From: Thermoanaerobaculum sp. | GTDB lineage: Bacteria > Acidobacteriota > Thermoanaerobaculia > Multivoradales > UBA5704 | Direction of reading: 5' to 3' | DNA length: 48,552 nt | NCBI GenBank assembly: GCA_021154885.1 | Contig: JAJKHS010000008.1 | Coordinates: forward strand, 1 to 48,552 | Shown: positions 1 through 7,300 of the stretch, piece by piece | Numbering within the stretch: position 1 is the first letter of the stretch | Layout of the letters: each line of letters begins with the position of its first letter | The notes under the pieces: model-generated | Databases searched by the model: none | The model's input: the letters and a program-made list of their open reading frames with translations, nothing else | What the model was told of the DNA's origin: nothing | Translations under genes and position numbers: made by a program

Positions 1-432
1 CAGGCGCTGCTCGCCGGAGGCCAGGTCCTGCTGCGGGCCGAGAGCCACGCCTGGAGGGGCTCGTTCACTCTGGAGCCGGTGGGCGGACGGCGGCTCGACC
101 CGGAGCTGCTTCTGGAAGCGGGGTATCTGCTGCCGGTGCTGCCCGATTTCCAGGTGATGCTGCCAGAAGACATGCTGTGGATGCTCGATCTCGAGAAAGG
201 CGATCTACTCGCTTGCAAGCAGAGTCTGGCCACGGCCGACTTCGAGCCCTGCGAGTTGAAGAAGCCTCCGCAGGGCTGGCACGGGGTCGAGCTGGGGCCG
301 GGAGGTCTGCTCGCCCTGCCGGAGTCGTTGCGCGTTCCCTCGGCTCTCAAGCCCAACGCCCAAGTCCGCCTGGAGGTGACTCTCTCACCGCGGGCGGCTC
401 TCCAGGTGAGGCCGTGGGTGGGCCTCGAATGA
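1..432 (+). CDS. C-terminal part of an unknown protein, possibly AbrB-like
   Basis: The frame is open from the first base of the window to a TGA at 430-432, so this is the last 143 codons of a gene that begins outside. I do not recognise a family with certainty. Two segments, one around LPEDMLWMLDLEKGDLL and one around LPESLRVPSALKP, each look like the 'LP..L...L.L..GD' pattern of AbrB-type swapped-hairpin domains, which would suggest a DNA-binding or regulatory protein. That is a weak resemblance. The next gene starts ten bases downstream on the same strand and encodes a helix-turn-helix-like protein, so the two may be co-transcribed. Confidence 0.55.
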   Translation, partial: QALLAGGQVLLRAESHAWRGSFTLEPVGGRRLDPELLLEAGYLLPVLPDFQVMLPEDMLWMLDLEKGDLLACKQSLATADFEPCELKKPPQGWHGVELGPGGLLALPESLRVPSALKPNAQVRLEVTLSPRAALQVRPWVGLE

Positions 433-442
433 CGGGCACCCC

Positions 443-772
443 ATGACGAACGTCAAACGGCTGGTGCTGTTTGCCGGGCTGCCGATCGTCCTCCGGAAAC
501 TACGGGGGGCAAGGTCGGTGAGGGAGGTTGCGGCGGGAGCGGGTCTGGTCAAGGAGAACCTGGCTCTCCTGGAACATAGACCCTCTCGGCGATTCGGCAA
601 CAGGATGCTTCAGGAACGCCCTGGAAAGACTCCCCGGCTCGACTCTCTGGACAGCCTTCTACGCTTCTACGGTGTCTCCCTGTCTGACCTGGAAGTGCTT
701 CTTCAAAAGGTTCAGGGCGGGGCGGATGACGAAGGGGAAGGGGGCCAAGGGGACCCAGGAGGTGAGGCCTAG
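443..772 (+). CDS. small XRE-like helix-turn-helix protein
   Basis: This 109-residue protein has the layout of an XRE/Cro-type HTH. It shows LRKLRGARSVREVAAGAGL (helices 1-2), then a glutamate-containing helix (LALLEH), then DSLDSLLRFYGVSLSDLEVLL, which matches the usual helix 4-5 ending of such domains. The recognition helix is less canonical than usual, and an 18-residue insert lies between the two conserved blocks. The C-terminus is acidic and glycine-rich. It follows the preceding gene by ten bases. Its TAG stop lies in a CTAG palindrome that also provides the stop of the convergent methyltransferase gene. Role as a transcriptional regulator is inferred from fold only. Confidence 0.6.
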   Translation: MTNVKRLVLFAGLPIVLRKLRGARSVREVAAGAGLVKENLALLEHRPSRRFGNRMLQERPGKTPRLDSLDSLLRFYGVSLSDLEVLLQKVQGGADDEGEGGQGDPGGEA

Positions 773-1446
773 AACGGCCCGCCCATCTCCAGGATCGTGG
801 GCTTGAGCTTGGCGGCGACCCCCATGCCGTCGCCCAGAGGGATGACGACGGACTGGAGCTGGGGGTGCATCATCAGGTAGCCGTTGAAGGCCCGCAGGGC
901 GTCCGCCGACCGATCCTCCTCCTCGGGCGGCACGGCCACGTGCCCGCTCCACAGCAGGTTGTCCACCAGGATCACCCCCCCCACCCGCAGCCGTGGCAGG
1001 ACCTGGTCGAGGTACCGGCGATACTGCATCTTGTCGGCGTCGATGTAGACCAGGTCGAAGGTGCCGGGCAGGCGTTGCAGGATGTCGAGGACGTCGCCCT
1101 CGATCAGCTCCACCCGGTCCGCCACTCCCGCCTTCTCCACATAGCTCCGCGCCCAGGCGAGGCGGCCGGGGTCCACGTCGACGGAGACGACGCGGGCCTC
1201 CGGCGCGCCGCGGGCCAGGCAGATGGCCCCGTAGCCGATGGCGGCGCCGATCTCCAGGATCAGGCGCGCCCCGGTCGCCCGGGCCATGATGCTCAGGAAG
1301 CGGCCGACCTCGGGGTCGGAGATGGGGACGTCCTCCCGCCGCGCGTGCTCCTCGATCTCCCGCAGGACGGGGTCGCGCGGCGGCAGGAGGCGCTCGATGT
1401 AGCTCTCCTGCTCGGCGTGGAGGATGGCGCCCTTGCCGTGCTTCAT
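769..1446 (-). CDS. class I SAM-dependent O-methyltransferase (Methyltransf_3 family)
   Basis: This 225-residue protein has the usual length of caffeoyl-CoA/catechol-type O-methyltransferases. The SAM-binding motif I LEIGAAIGYGAICLA is near residue 65, the acidic ribose-binding segment VVSVDVD near 88, the metal/SAM motif LVYIDADKMQYRRYLD near 131, and VDNLLWSGHV near 160. The family transfers methyl groups from SAM to hydroxyls in a divalent-metal-dependent way; bacterial substrates are mostly unknown. It starts six bases after the lipoprotein gene stop, so both probably share the promoter at 2406-2434. It ends in a CTAG tetranucleotide shared with the facing HTH gene. Confidence 0.88.
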   Translation of the reverse strand: MKHGKGAILHAEQESYIERLLPPRDPVLREIEEHARREDVPISDPEVGRFLSIMARATGARLILEIGAAIGYGAICLARGAPEARVVSVDVDPGRLAWARSYVEKAGVADRVELIEGDVLDILQRLPGTFDLVYIDADKMQYRRYLDQVLPRLRVGGVILVDNLLWSGHVAVPPEEEDRSADALRAFNGYLMMHPQLQSVVIPLGDGMGVAAKLKPTILEMGGPF

Positions 1447-1452
1447 GGCGGC

Positions 1453-2394
1453 CTACCGCGGCGCCGACGGCGAGGCGGGATTGGCCTGGTCCGCGGGCTG
1501 GGCGGCGGGTTTGCGCGACCCGCCCGGAATCCAGGCGATGTTTTCCAGCGAGACCGAGCGCTTCCCCCTGGCGATCCGCGACTGAATGGTGAAGTTGGCC
1601 GACAGTTGGACGCGGCAGGGAGCGTCCGGCGGCGGCGAGTCCATGGCCACCTCGGCGTCGTGGATGCCGGGTCCGGAGAGGTTCGTCTCGCCTCCGCCGC
1701 AGTTGCCCTGCACCAGGACCGAGGGGGAGCTGGCTCCCGGATCGAGCGCCAGCTTGTAGTCCGGCTTGTCCGTGGCCGGGATCTGGATCACCAGCCAGAC
1801 GACGCCCGGCCCCTTCTGGTCGACCACGCGGATATCTCCCCGGTCGGCCATCCAGCGCCGCGCCACCACCTGGCGATCACCCCCGGGCTCGACCGGCAGC
1901 CAGGTCGGCGAGAAAGTGAATTTGGGCCCTGGATCCTCGGCCGGCACCTCGACCTCGAAGGCCTTGTACTCGTCCCTCCCCACCGGCTCGCCGAGGCCGT
2001 CGAGAGGCCAGCGCTTGCCGTCCCGCCCGTAGAGGCCGGCGACCACCTGGTACTTGCCGGCGGGGAGAGGCGGCGCCAGGGCCGACTGGTAGACCTTGAA
2101 GTCGTCGGTCAGCGGCTCGCCCTCCCGCCAGCGCTGCGGGAACGGATGGTCGAAGGTGCGGGCCACCTTGTGCTCGCCGTCCAGGAGATGGACGAAGACC
2201 GTGGGCGTCTCCCCCTCCAGGGGCGCGGAGGGCGTCCAGGTCAGGCGGACGGTCTGGGCCTGCCCGAACGGCAGGCGCACCAGGCGCGGCTCGACGTCCA
2301 CCCGCGCCACAGGGGTCTGCTTGCCGCCGCCACAGGCCGCGGCCAGCGAAACGGCAGCCACCGAAAGGGGGAGAAAGATTTTTTTGAGGTTCAT
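1453..2394 (-). CDS. hypothetical lipoprotein
   Basis: The 313-residue product starts with a lysine-containing n-region, a hydrophobic stretch and a lipobox (SLAAAC, cysteine 21), followed by GGG. It is therefore expected to be a lipid-anchored envelope protein. The mature part is rich in beta-strand-like segments. Residues 40-140 resemble the unnamed domain seen in membrane glycosyltransferase-associated proteins (RLPFGQAQTVRLTW, FVHLLDGEHKVARTFDHPF, AGKYQVVAGLYGRDGKRW). The C-terminus is Pro/Ala-rich. No catalytic motif is visible. It has its own promoter and precedes the methyltransferase gene with a six-base gap. Function unknown. Confidence 0.75.
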   Translation of the reverse strand: MNLKKIFLPLSVAAVSLAAACGGGKQTPVARVDVEPRLVRLPFGQAQTVRLTWTPSAPLEGETPTVFVHLLDGEHKVARTFDHPFPQRWREGEPLTDDFKVYQSALAPPLPAGKYQVVAGLYGRDGKRWPLDGLGEPVGRDEYKAFEVEVPAEDPGPKFTFSPTWLPVEPGGDRQVVARRWMADRGDIRVVDQKGPGVVWLVIQIPATDKPDYKLALDPGASSPSVLVQGNCGGGETNLSGPGIHDAEVAMDSPPPDAPCRVQLSANFTIQSRIARGKRSVSLENIAWIPGGSRKPAAQPADQANPASPSAPR

Positions 2395-2405
2395 GAGTGA
2401 CAGGG

Positions 2406-2434
2406 ACGCTAGCTAGCAACGGGGCCGCTGTCAA
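2406..2434 (-). promoter_or_regulatory. sigma-70-type promoter for the lipoprotein/methyltransferase pair
   Basis: On the minus strand TTGACA (2434-2429) is followed after exactly 17 bases by TAGCGT (2411-2406). The ATG of the lipoprotein lies 11 bases further on, so the leader would be only about five bases. This is one of the few -35 boxes in the window that matches consensus fully. Confidence 0.7.
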
Positions 2435-2437
2435 GCC

Positions 2438-2806
2438 TCACGGACGGTAGGTCGCGGAGCAGTCCGGCCCCTCCCAGACGGTGACCTCCACCAGCGGCGC
2501 GCCCGGCAGCTTCTCTCTCAGGGCGGAGAAGAACCAGGCGGCGAGCCGCTCGGTCGTGGGGCTGGTCCGGTCGAAGGGGGGGACGGTGTTGAGGTCGCGG
2601 TGGTCGACTCCGGAGACCAGCTCGCGCAACGCGGCCTGCACCGCCACGAAGTCGTAGGCCATGCCTTCGGCGTCCAGCTCCGCGGTCTCCAGGGCGGCCT
2701 CGACCCGCCAGGAGTGGCCATGGGCAGGCTCGGGTGATCCCTTGTAGGACGTCAGGTGGTGGGCCGCCTCGAAGCGGCTCCCCACCCGCAGCACGTACGA
2801 CGGCAC
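2438..2806 (-). CDS. 6-pyruvoyltetrahydropterin synthase family, PTPS-III type
   Basis: The 122-residue protein belongs to the PTPS/QueD fold (T-fold). Zinc-ligand histidines are in FEAAHHL and in HGHSW, a catalytic aspartate/histidine is in VDHRDLN, and the pterin-anchoring glutamate is in VTVWEG. The catalytic cysteine of QueD and classical PTPS (C-x3-HGH) is absent; the sequence reads E-P-A-H-G-H. E-x2-HGH is the signature described for PTPS-III enzymes, which make 6-hydroxymethyl-dihydropterin from dihydroneopterin triphosphate and so bypass FolB in folate synthesis. No queuosine genes are nearby. It follows udk by four bases and probably shares its transcript. A QueD annotation by similarity alone would likely be wrong. 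Confidence 0.82.
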   Translation of the reverse strand: MPSYVLRVGSRFEAAHHLTSYKGSPEPAHGHSWRVEAALETAELDAEGMAYDFVAVQAALRELVSGVDHRDLNTVPPFDRTSPTTERLAAWFFSALREKLPGAPLVEVTVWEGPDCSATYRP

Positions 2807-2810
2807 CGTG

Positions 2811-3497
2811 TCACCTCCCGCCCAGGAGCTGCTGCACGTGGGCCACCACCATCTCCAGGGCCACCTTGTTCTCCCCGCCCTCGGGGATGATGATGTCCGC
2901 CCAGCGCTTGGAGGGCTCCACGAACTCCAGGTGCATGGGGCGGACCGTCTCCAGGTACTGGCGCAGCACGTCCTGCACCGAACGCCCGCGCTCCGCCATG
3001 TCGCGGCCCAGGCGGCGGATGAGCCGCAGGTCGGCGTCCGTGTCGACGTAGATCTTGAAATCGAGGAGCTCGCGCAGGTTGGGCTCGACGAAGATCAGGA
3101 TCCCCTCCAGGATGATCACCGGCTGGGGCGTCACCCGCTTGGTGCGCGTGGTGCGCCGGTGGCGGACGAAGTCGTAGATCGGCACCTCCACCGGATGCCC
3201 CGCCTTGAGCGCCGCGAGATGGGCCACCAGCAACTCGTTGTCGAGGGCCGACGGGTGATCGAAGTTGTGGTGCAGCAACTCGGTCTCGGTGCGCCAGTCG
3301 ACGTCGCTGTAATAGCTGTCCTGCTCGATGAGGGTGATGCGGTCGGCGCCCACGGCGTCGACGATGGCCCGCGCCACCGTGGTCTTGCCCGAGCCGGTGC
3401 CCCCCGCCACGCCGAGGACGCAGGGCCTGAACCGCGAGGCGGCGAGGAGGGGCTGCAGCAGCGGCTCGGTGTCGATCATGGCGGGCATGGCGGGCAT
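2811..3497 (-). CDS. udk: uridine kinase
   Basis: The 228-residue protein carries the P-loop GGTGSGKTTVA near residue 34, EQDSYYSD (the DxYY base-binding block), HPSALDN, and VPIYDFVRHRRTTRT, all typical of uridine/cytidine kinases that phosphorylate uridine or cytidine with NTP in pyrimidine salvage. Three in-frame ATGs (3497, 3488, 3479) are spaced by a 9-bp tandem repeat. I chose 3497 because a TACAAT box ends eight bases before it, which fits a leaderless start. The PTPS-III gene follows at once. Confidence 0.92.
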   Translation of the reverse strand: MPAMPAMIDTEPLLQPLLAASRFRPCVLGVAGGTGSGKTTVARAIVDAVGADRITLIEQDSYYSDVDWRTETELLHHNFDHPSALDNELLVAHLAALKAGHPVEVPIYDFVRHRRTTRTKRVTPQPVIILEGILIFVEPNLRELLDFKIYVDTDADLRLIRRLGRDMAERGRSVQDVLRQYLETVRPMHLEFVEPSKRWADIIIPEGGENKVALEMVVAHVQQLLGGR

Positions 3498-3503
3498 GGC
3501 GGG
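3477..3503. repeat. 9-bp tandem repeat over the udk start
   Basis: The unit GGCGGGCAT is repeated about three times. Read on the minus strand it encodes Met-Pro-Ala units, each giving another possible ATG. Comparable 9-bp arrays occur at 6749-6776, 14609-14653 and 15966-15986. Confidence 0.75.
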
Positions 3504-3505
3504 GG

Positions 3506-3511
3506 ATTGTA
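3506..3511 (-). promoter_or_regulatory. -10 box for udk (leaderless)
   Basis: TACAAT on the minus strand, eight bases before the ATG at 3497, with no Shine-Dalgarno sequence between them. No convincing -35 box was found. Confidence 0.5.
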
Positions 3512-3524
3512 GCTCTTCCCGGGA

Positions 3525-4349
3525 TCAGCGCTGGCAGCGCGGGCAGTAGTAGGTGCTGCGGCCGGCCTGGACGAGCCGCCGCACCGGCCCGCCGCAGGCC
3601 AGACAGGGCTCCCCCTCCCGGTCGTAGGCCGCGAGCGACACCTGAAAATAGCCGCTGCGCCCCTCGCCATCCGCGAAGTCGTTGAGCGTGGTCCCCCCTT
3701 GGGCGATGGCCTGGCGCAGCACCGCCACGACCGAGTCGGCGATCCGGTCCCAGCGCGCCGCCGCGATCCGCGCCACCGACCGCACGGGGTGGACCCCCGC
3801 CCGGAACAGCGACTCTGAGGCGTAGATGTTCCCCACGCCCACCACCACCCGGGCATCCATGAGGAAGGCCTTGACCGGCCCCCGTCTGCCGGCCGCCGCC
3901 CGCGCCAGCACCTCGCCGGAGAATCCCGCCTCCAGCGGCTCCACTCCCAGATGGGCGAAGTGGGGGTCCGCCTCGATCGCCGCCGTCTCCAGGGCCAGCA
4001 CGAGGCCGAAGCGCCGCGGATCGCGCAGCCGCAGCCGCCGGCCGGAGCGCAGGTGGAAGGCCACGTGCTCGTGGGGCTCGAGCGGCGCCTCCCCGGCGGC
4101 GAGCGTCAGCCGGCCACTCATCCCCAGGTGCACGGCCACCGTCCGCCCCCCGGCGAGATCGATCAGCAGGTATTTCGACCGCCGCCGCAGGGCCACCACG
4201 TCGCGCCCCGCCGCGCCCCGCCGCAGCCGGGCCGTCTCCACCGGCTCGCGCAGCGCCGGATTCCGCACCTCGACGCGTACGATCCGGTCCCCTACCAGGT
4301 GGGGCTCCAGGCTTCGGCGCAGGACTTCGACCTCGGGCAGCTCGGGCAT
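3525..4349 (-). CDS. mutM: formamidopyrimidine-DNA glycosylase
   Basis: A 274-residue Fpg/MutM that excises 8-oxoguanine and formamidopyrimidines and cuts the abasic site by beta,delta-elimination. The start at 4349 gives the invariant N-terminus M-PELPEVE, with Pro1 as the Schiff-base nucleophile after Met removal and Glu2 as catalytic acid. RRRSKYLLIDL holds the conserved lysine, VGVGNIYASE the helix-two-turn-helix signature. The C-terminal zinc finger has CLAC and CPRC, with the conserved arginine in QAGRSTYYC. A longer in-frame ORF upstream is not part of the gene. TAGAAT lies seven bases before the ATG, so the message is probably leaderless. udk follows after 27 bases with its own -10 box. 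Confidence 0.95.
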   Translation of the reverse strand: MPELPEVEVLRRSLEPHLVGDRIVRVEVRNPALREPVETARLRRGAAGRDVVALRRRSKYLLIDLAGGRTVAVHLGMSGRLTLAAGEAPLEPHEHVAFHLRSGRRLRLRDPRRFGLVLALETAAIEADPHFAHLGVEPLEAGFSGEVLARAAAGRRGPVKAFLMDARVVVGVGNIYASESLFRAGVHPVRSVARIAAARWDRIADSVVAVLRQAIAQGGTTLNDFADGEGRSGYFQVSLAAYDREGEPCLACGGPVRRLVQAGRSTYYCPRCQR

Positions 4350-4356
4350 GAGGGGG

Positions 4357-4362
4357 ATTCTA
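4357..4362 (-). promoter_or_regulatory. -10 box for mutM (leaderless)
   Basis: TAGAAT on the minus strand, separated by seven bases from the mutM ATG; there is no room for a ribosome binding site. Confidence 0.5.
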
Positions 4363-4388
4363 TGGCGAACGAGAGCGAACGAGATGAC

Positions 4389-4418
4389 TTGACAATGAGG
4401 CGTAAGTTGGCGTAAAAA
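4389..4418 (+). promoter_or_regulatory. promoter for the radical-SAM-like gene
   Basis: TTGACA (4389-4394) and GTAAAA/TAAAAA (from 4412) are separated by 17-18 bases. The ATG at 4428 is only nine bases beyond the -10 box, so the transcript would begin at or within a few bases of the start codon. Confidence 0.6.
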
Positions 4419-4427
4419 AGGCGCAAC

Positions 4428-4991
4428 ATGATCAACCAAGCCACCTTCCCTCTCCTCCTCGCTCTTTCGCCGGCCTTCCAGGCCGATCCCTCGGCGGCGC
4501 TGGAGCGGCGACTCCGCCGGTCTCTCCTCCGCCGCGAGCCCATCTTCGCGGGCACCTTGACCGAGCCCTACGAGCCGGGGAGCGGGGAGTCGCCGCTGCG
4601 CCTGCTCCTCGCCGCCGAGGGGCTGGAGATCAGCATCACGACGGCGTCGCCGCGCATCCTGCGTGAGCTGGACCTGCTGGTGGAGCTGGACCGGCGCCAC
4701 TCCGTGGCCGTGCGCATCGCCGTCCCCGTGTCGCGGACCCCGGACGCCGCCGCCCGGCTGGAAGCGGCCCGGAGATTGGCCGCCGAGGGAATCACGACCC
4801 GGCTGGTCCTCACGCCGGTCCCGGGGGCGCGGACCTCGGACCTGCGCGGCTTCCTGGCTCAGGCCCGGGAGGCGGGCGTTTTCGACGTGGAGATCGAGGC
4901 CGGTCCGAAGCTCCGGAGCCCCCTCCTCGCGGCCTTCCGGAGCCTGCGCCTGGAGCACGGCTTCCCCCGCGACGTCCCCGGCCGGGGGTGA
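4428..4991 (+). CDS. radical-SAM/SPL-like domain lacking the iron-sulfur cluster motif
   Basis: The 187 residues resemble the C-terminal two thirds of the PA0069/SplB-like radical SAM proteins. GTLTEPYEP matches the segment that follows the cluster-binding region. It is followed by a strand-helix series (LEISITTASPRILRELDLL, VAVRIAVP, ARLEAARRLAAEGITTRLVL, FLAQAREAGVFDVEIE). In these families a CxxxCxxC motif near the N-terminus binds the 4Fe-4S cluster; here the whole N-terminal part is missing and the frame contains no cysteine at all. A good promoter stands directly before the ATG, so it may be expressed and have a non-catalytic role, or be a decayed remnant. Confidence 0.6.
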   Translation: MINQATFPLLLALSPAFQADPSAALERRLRRSLLRREPIFAGTLTEPYEPGSGESPLRLLLAAEGLEISITTASPRILRELDLLVELDRRHSVAVRIAVPVSRTPDAAARLEAARRLAAEGITTRLVLTPVPGARTSDLRGFLAQAREAGVFDVEIEAGPKLRSPLLAAFRSLRLEHGFPRDVPGRG

Positions 4992-4992
4992 T

Positions 4993-5274
4993 TCACTGGA
5001 CGCCGGGCCAGCCGCCGCCGGGCCAGCCATCACCGGTCCCCAGCGCCAGCTCCCGGCAGCGTTCGATCACCGTCCGCAGCAGCCATCGGCCCGGGTTCTG
5101 GCGATCCCACCGCTTGCTGATGAGAATGGCGCAGCTCTCCTCGACGATGCGCCGCGCCTGGTCCTCCGTCACGCCATAGGCGGCGAAGATCTCCTTCAGG
5201 ACCGGCTGAAGACGGGTGAGCAGCTCGGCTGCGGATTCCATGAGAGGGGTGAGAGCATACGCCCGACTCTCCAC
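4993..5274 (-). CDS. small protein resembling sigma-factor region 2
   Basis: A 93-residue ORF that starts with GTG one base after the holA stop (TAG-G-GTG), suggesting reinitiation. A second possible start is the ATG at 5241. The segment EESCAILISKRWDRQNPGRWLLRTVIERCREL resembles in outline the region-2 helices of small sigma factors (acidic start, then NP.RWLL.....C..L). No region 4 (DNA-binding) follows, and the tail is Gly/Trp/Pro. Function not known; the sigma-like resemblance is only a hint. Confidence 0.5.
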   Translation of the reverse strand: MESRAYALTPLMESAAELLTRLQPVLKEIFAAYGVTEDQARRIVEESCAILISKRWDRQNPGRWLLRTVIERCRELALGTGDGWPGGGWPGVQ

Positions 5275-5275
5275 C

Positions 5276-6772
5276 CTAGGCCCGCCGGGCCCCCTGGCTC
5301 AGCCGGGCCACCAGACGGGCGAGGGCCACGTCGGCTTCGCCGCTCTCACCCTTGATCTGCAGCTCCGTGTCCAGGAGGTCGGAGGGGAGCCTGGCCAGGA
5401 AGGGCTCCGGCAGGCGGCTCGCGGCGAGGTAGGCGCGGTGGAGACGGAAGGGGTGGAGGCCGGCCAGCGGATTCTTGCCGCCGATGGGGATCTCGCCCTG
5501 AAGCGCCGGCGCGTGCTGGCTCTTGAAACGGGCGTAGTTCGGCTCGCCGGCGGGCACGCGGGCGACGCGCATCATGCCGCGGATGGCCACGAGCTGGCGG
5601 CAGAAGGAGGAGAGGAGGGAGAAGAAGGTCAGGCGGGCAGCCAGCGCGTCCTCCGCCGAGCCGATCAGGCGGTGAAGCCGGTCCAGGGCCTCGCCGCCAC
5701 GCCCGGCGGCGATGGCGTCCAGGAGCTGCCAGACGTCCTCCTCGCCGCGGTCCTCCACCGTCTGCTCCACGAGCTTGCGGTCGATCCGCCCCTCCGCCTC
5801 GACCAGATTGGCGAGCTTGCGGTACTCGCCGGCGAGGCGGGCGGTGGAGTCGGAGTCCACGCCGCCCGTGGACCGGCCGCGGCCGTCGCTCTCCTGCCGC
5901 AGCGTACGCCGGGCGAGCTCGGTCAGGGCGTCGGGGGTGATCGCGACGCCGGTCTGCCGCTCCAGCTCGCCGGCCAGGAGCTCCAGCCCCTGCCAGCTTC
6001 CACGGTCAGCCTCGACGCGGCCCAGGCTGAGGACGGCGCCGCGCTCCTGGAGCAGGCGGACGACGGGGTGATCCGCCGCCACGGCGCTCTCGGCGAGCAC
6101 CAGGGAGTGACCCGGGGGGAGCCCGCCGCGGACGGCCTCGGCCAGCTCCGAGAGGTCGCCCTCTCCCATCCCCTGGAGCCCTTCGCGGCGGGCCGCCTCG
6201 AGCAGCCCGGCGAGGGCGCCCCGCAGCTCCTCAACCTGCTTCTTGCCCCGGCCCTTGCCGCCGCTGCCGCTGCGGCGCGCCTTGCCCCCTTCGAAGACCC
6301 AGGCCGGCAGCTCGCCCAGCGCCTTCTCGGGCGCGCCGGCCTGCGCGTCGACGTCGAAGAGGTGAAGGGCCTGAAGCAGGCGCGAGGCCGCCTGCCGCTC
6401 CCGGCCCGAGAGCGGCCGCAGCCCTGAATCGGCCAGGGGGACCACCTCCGCCGCGTCGTCGATCAGGTCGCCGGCGGCGTTGCGGTCGGCGAAGACGGCG
6501 GAGTCGACGGCCAGCGACACCTTGCCCGGCATGAACAGGGAGAAGGTGCGGAGGTCCTGGAGAAGGGAGGAGAGGGAGGCGGGGCGGCGGTGCATCTCGA
6601 CGGCCTCGGGCGGGAGCCCCACGGCCTGGGCCAGGGTCCGGGCGATCCGCTGCGCGGCGGGCTCCGCCAGTACCACGTCGCCCTGCACCAGGCAGACCTG
6701 AGGCAACGGCGCCCGGCTCAGCCGGGAGAGGAAGGACTCGACGGGATCGGCCATCTGGGCCATCTGGGCCAT
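5276..6772 (-). CDS. holA: DNA polymerase III delta subunit with a large insert
   Basis: Clamp-loader delta opens the beta clamp for loading on primed DNA. The N-terminus (VCLVQGDVVLAEPAAQRIA) and the clamp-binding region (RTFSLFMPGKVSLAVD) are recognisable. So are the AAA-like central part (HSLVLAESAVAADHPV, GRGRSTGGVDSD..ARLAGEYRKLANL) and the C-terminal collar (EEDVWQLLDAIAAGRGGEALDRLHRL, FCRQLVAIRGM, FRLHRAYLAASRLPE). Length is 498 residues against about 340 normally. The excess is roughly residues 107-215 and includes a Gly/Lys/Arg-rich linker (KARRSGSGGKGRGKK). The start codon is uncertain because ATGs recur every nine bases (6772, 6763, 6754); MADPVESFL is the likely conserved start. 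Confidence 0.85.
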   Translation of the reverse strand: MAQMAQMADPVESFLSRLSRAPLPQVCLVQGDVVLAEPAAQRIARTLAQAVGLPPEAVEMHRRPASLSSLLQDLRTFSLFMPGKVSLAVDSAVFADRNAAGDLIDDAAEVVPLADSGLRPLSGRERQAASRLLQALHLFDVDAQAGAPEKALGELPAWVFEGGKARRSGSGGKGRGKKQVEELRGALAGLLEAARREGLQGMGEGDLSELAEAVRGGLPPGHSLVLAESAVAADHPVVRLLQERGAVLSLGRVEADRGSWQGLELLAGELERQTGVAITPDALTELARRTLRQESDGRGRSTGGVDSDSTARLAGEYRKLANLVEAEGRIDRKLVEQTVEDRGEEDVWQLLDAIAAGRGGEALDRLHRLIGSAEDALAARLTFFSLLSSFCRQLVAIRGMMRVARVPAGEPNYARFKSQHAPALQGEIPIGGKNPLAGLHPFRLHRAYLAASRLPEPFLARLPSDLLDTELQIKGESGEADVALARLVARLSQGARRA

Positions 6773-6776
6773 CTGG
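6749..6776. repeat. 9-bp tandem repeat over the holA start
   Basis: GGCCATCTG is repeated three times. On the minus strand it encodes Met-Ala-Gln units, giving several in-frame start codons, the same arrangement as at udk. Confidence 0.75.
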
Positions 6777-6841
6777 AAAAGAGACGGACGAAGGCGAGGA
6801 GGCCGCGATGGCGCTCCTCGCCTTGGAGTCTCAGGTTTGGG

Positions 6842-7249
6842 TTATGAGGCCTCGACCTCCAGGAGCCCCTTTTCCGCCAGTTCCTGACAGTCGATGCAGA
6901 AGCGCGCCCAGGGCACCGCCTCGAGGCGCAGGACGTGGATGTTCTGCCCGCAGTTCGCACAGCGCCCGTAGCTCCCCTCTTCCATCCGGCGCAGCGCGTT
7001 CTCGATCTGGAGGAGCGTCGTCCGTTCGGTGTCGGACAGGGAGAACATCAGCTCCCGGTTGTAGGCGTTGTTGGCGCGGTCCACGATGTCTTCCGTCCCG
7101 TCGTCCGCGGACTCCTGCCCCGCCCGGAGGTCCTGCTTGTACATGTTGAGGATCTCGTTCCGCTGGTTCTGCAACCGCTCGCGCAGGGCCTGGTACTGGT
7201 CGTGTTGTGGCTCCTCCACGGTTGGCTTGGCCTTCTCGGTTCTGGCCAC
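6842..7249 (-). CDS. DksA/TraR-family zinc-finger protein
   Basis: A 135-residue protein with an N-terminal coiled coil (YQALRERLQNQRNEILNMY). The acidic tip motif EDIVDRA (DxxDxA-like) inserts into the RNA polymerase secondary channel in DksA. A C4 zinc finger (CANC ... CIDC) precedes the C-terminal helix. I start it at the GTG at 7249 because AAAGGAGAAG lies just before it, although the frame is open to a TTG at 7279. It is expected to modulate transcription of rRNA or stress genes; which of the DksA functions it performs cannot be told from sequence. Confidence 0.88.
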   Translation of the reverse strand: MARTEKAKPTVEEPQHDQYQALRERLQNQRNEILNMYKQDLRAGQESADDGTEDIVDRANNAYNRELMFSLSDTERTTLLQIENALRRMEEGSYGRCANCGQNIHVLRLEAVPWARFCIDCQELAEKGLLEVEAS

Positions 7250-7300
7250 GCTGCTTCTCCTTTCGACAGGGGCGCTCAAAAAAGTTCCCTATGATACCGC

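Noticed and set aside
2438-2806. QueD (queuosine synthesis) as the name of the PTPS-family gene
   Set aside because: The catalytic cysteine is missing and replaced by the E-x2-HGH motif of PTPS-III; no queuosine gene is nearby.
4428-4991. Active spore-photoproduct-lyase or other radical SAM enzyme
   Set aside because: No cysteine in the protein, so the 4Fe-4S cluster required for radical SAM chemistry cannot be bound.
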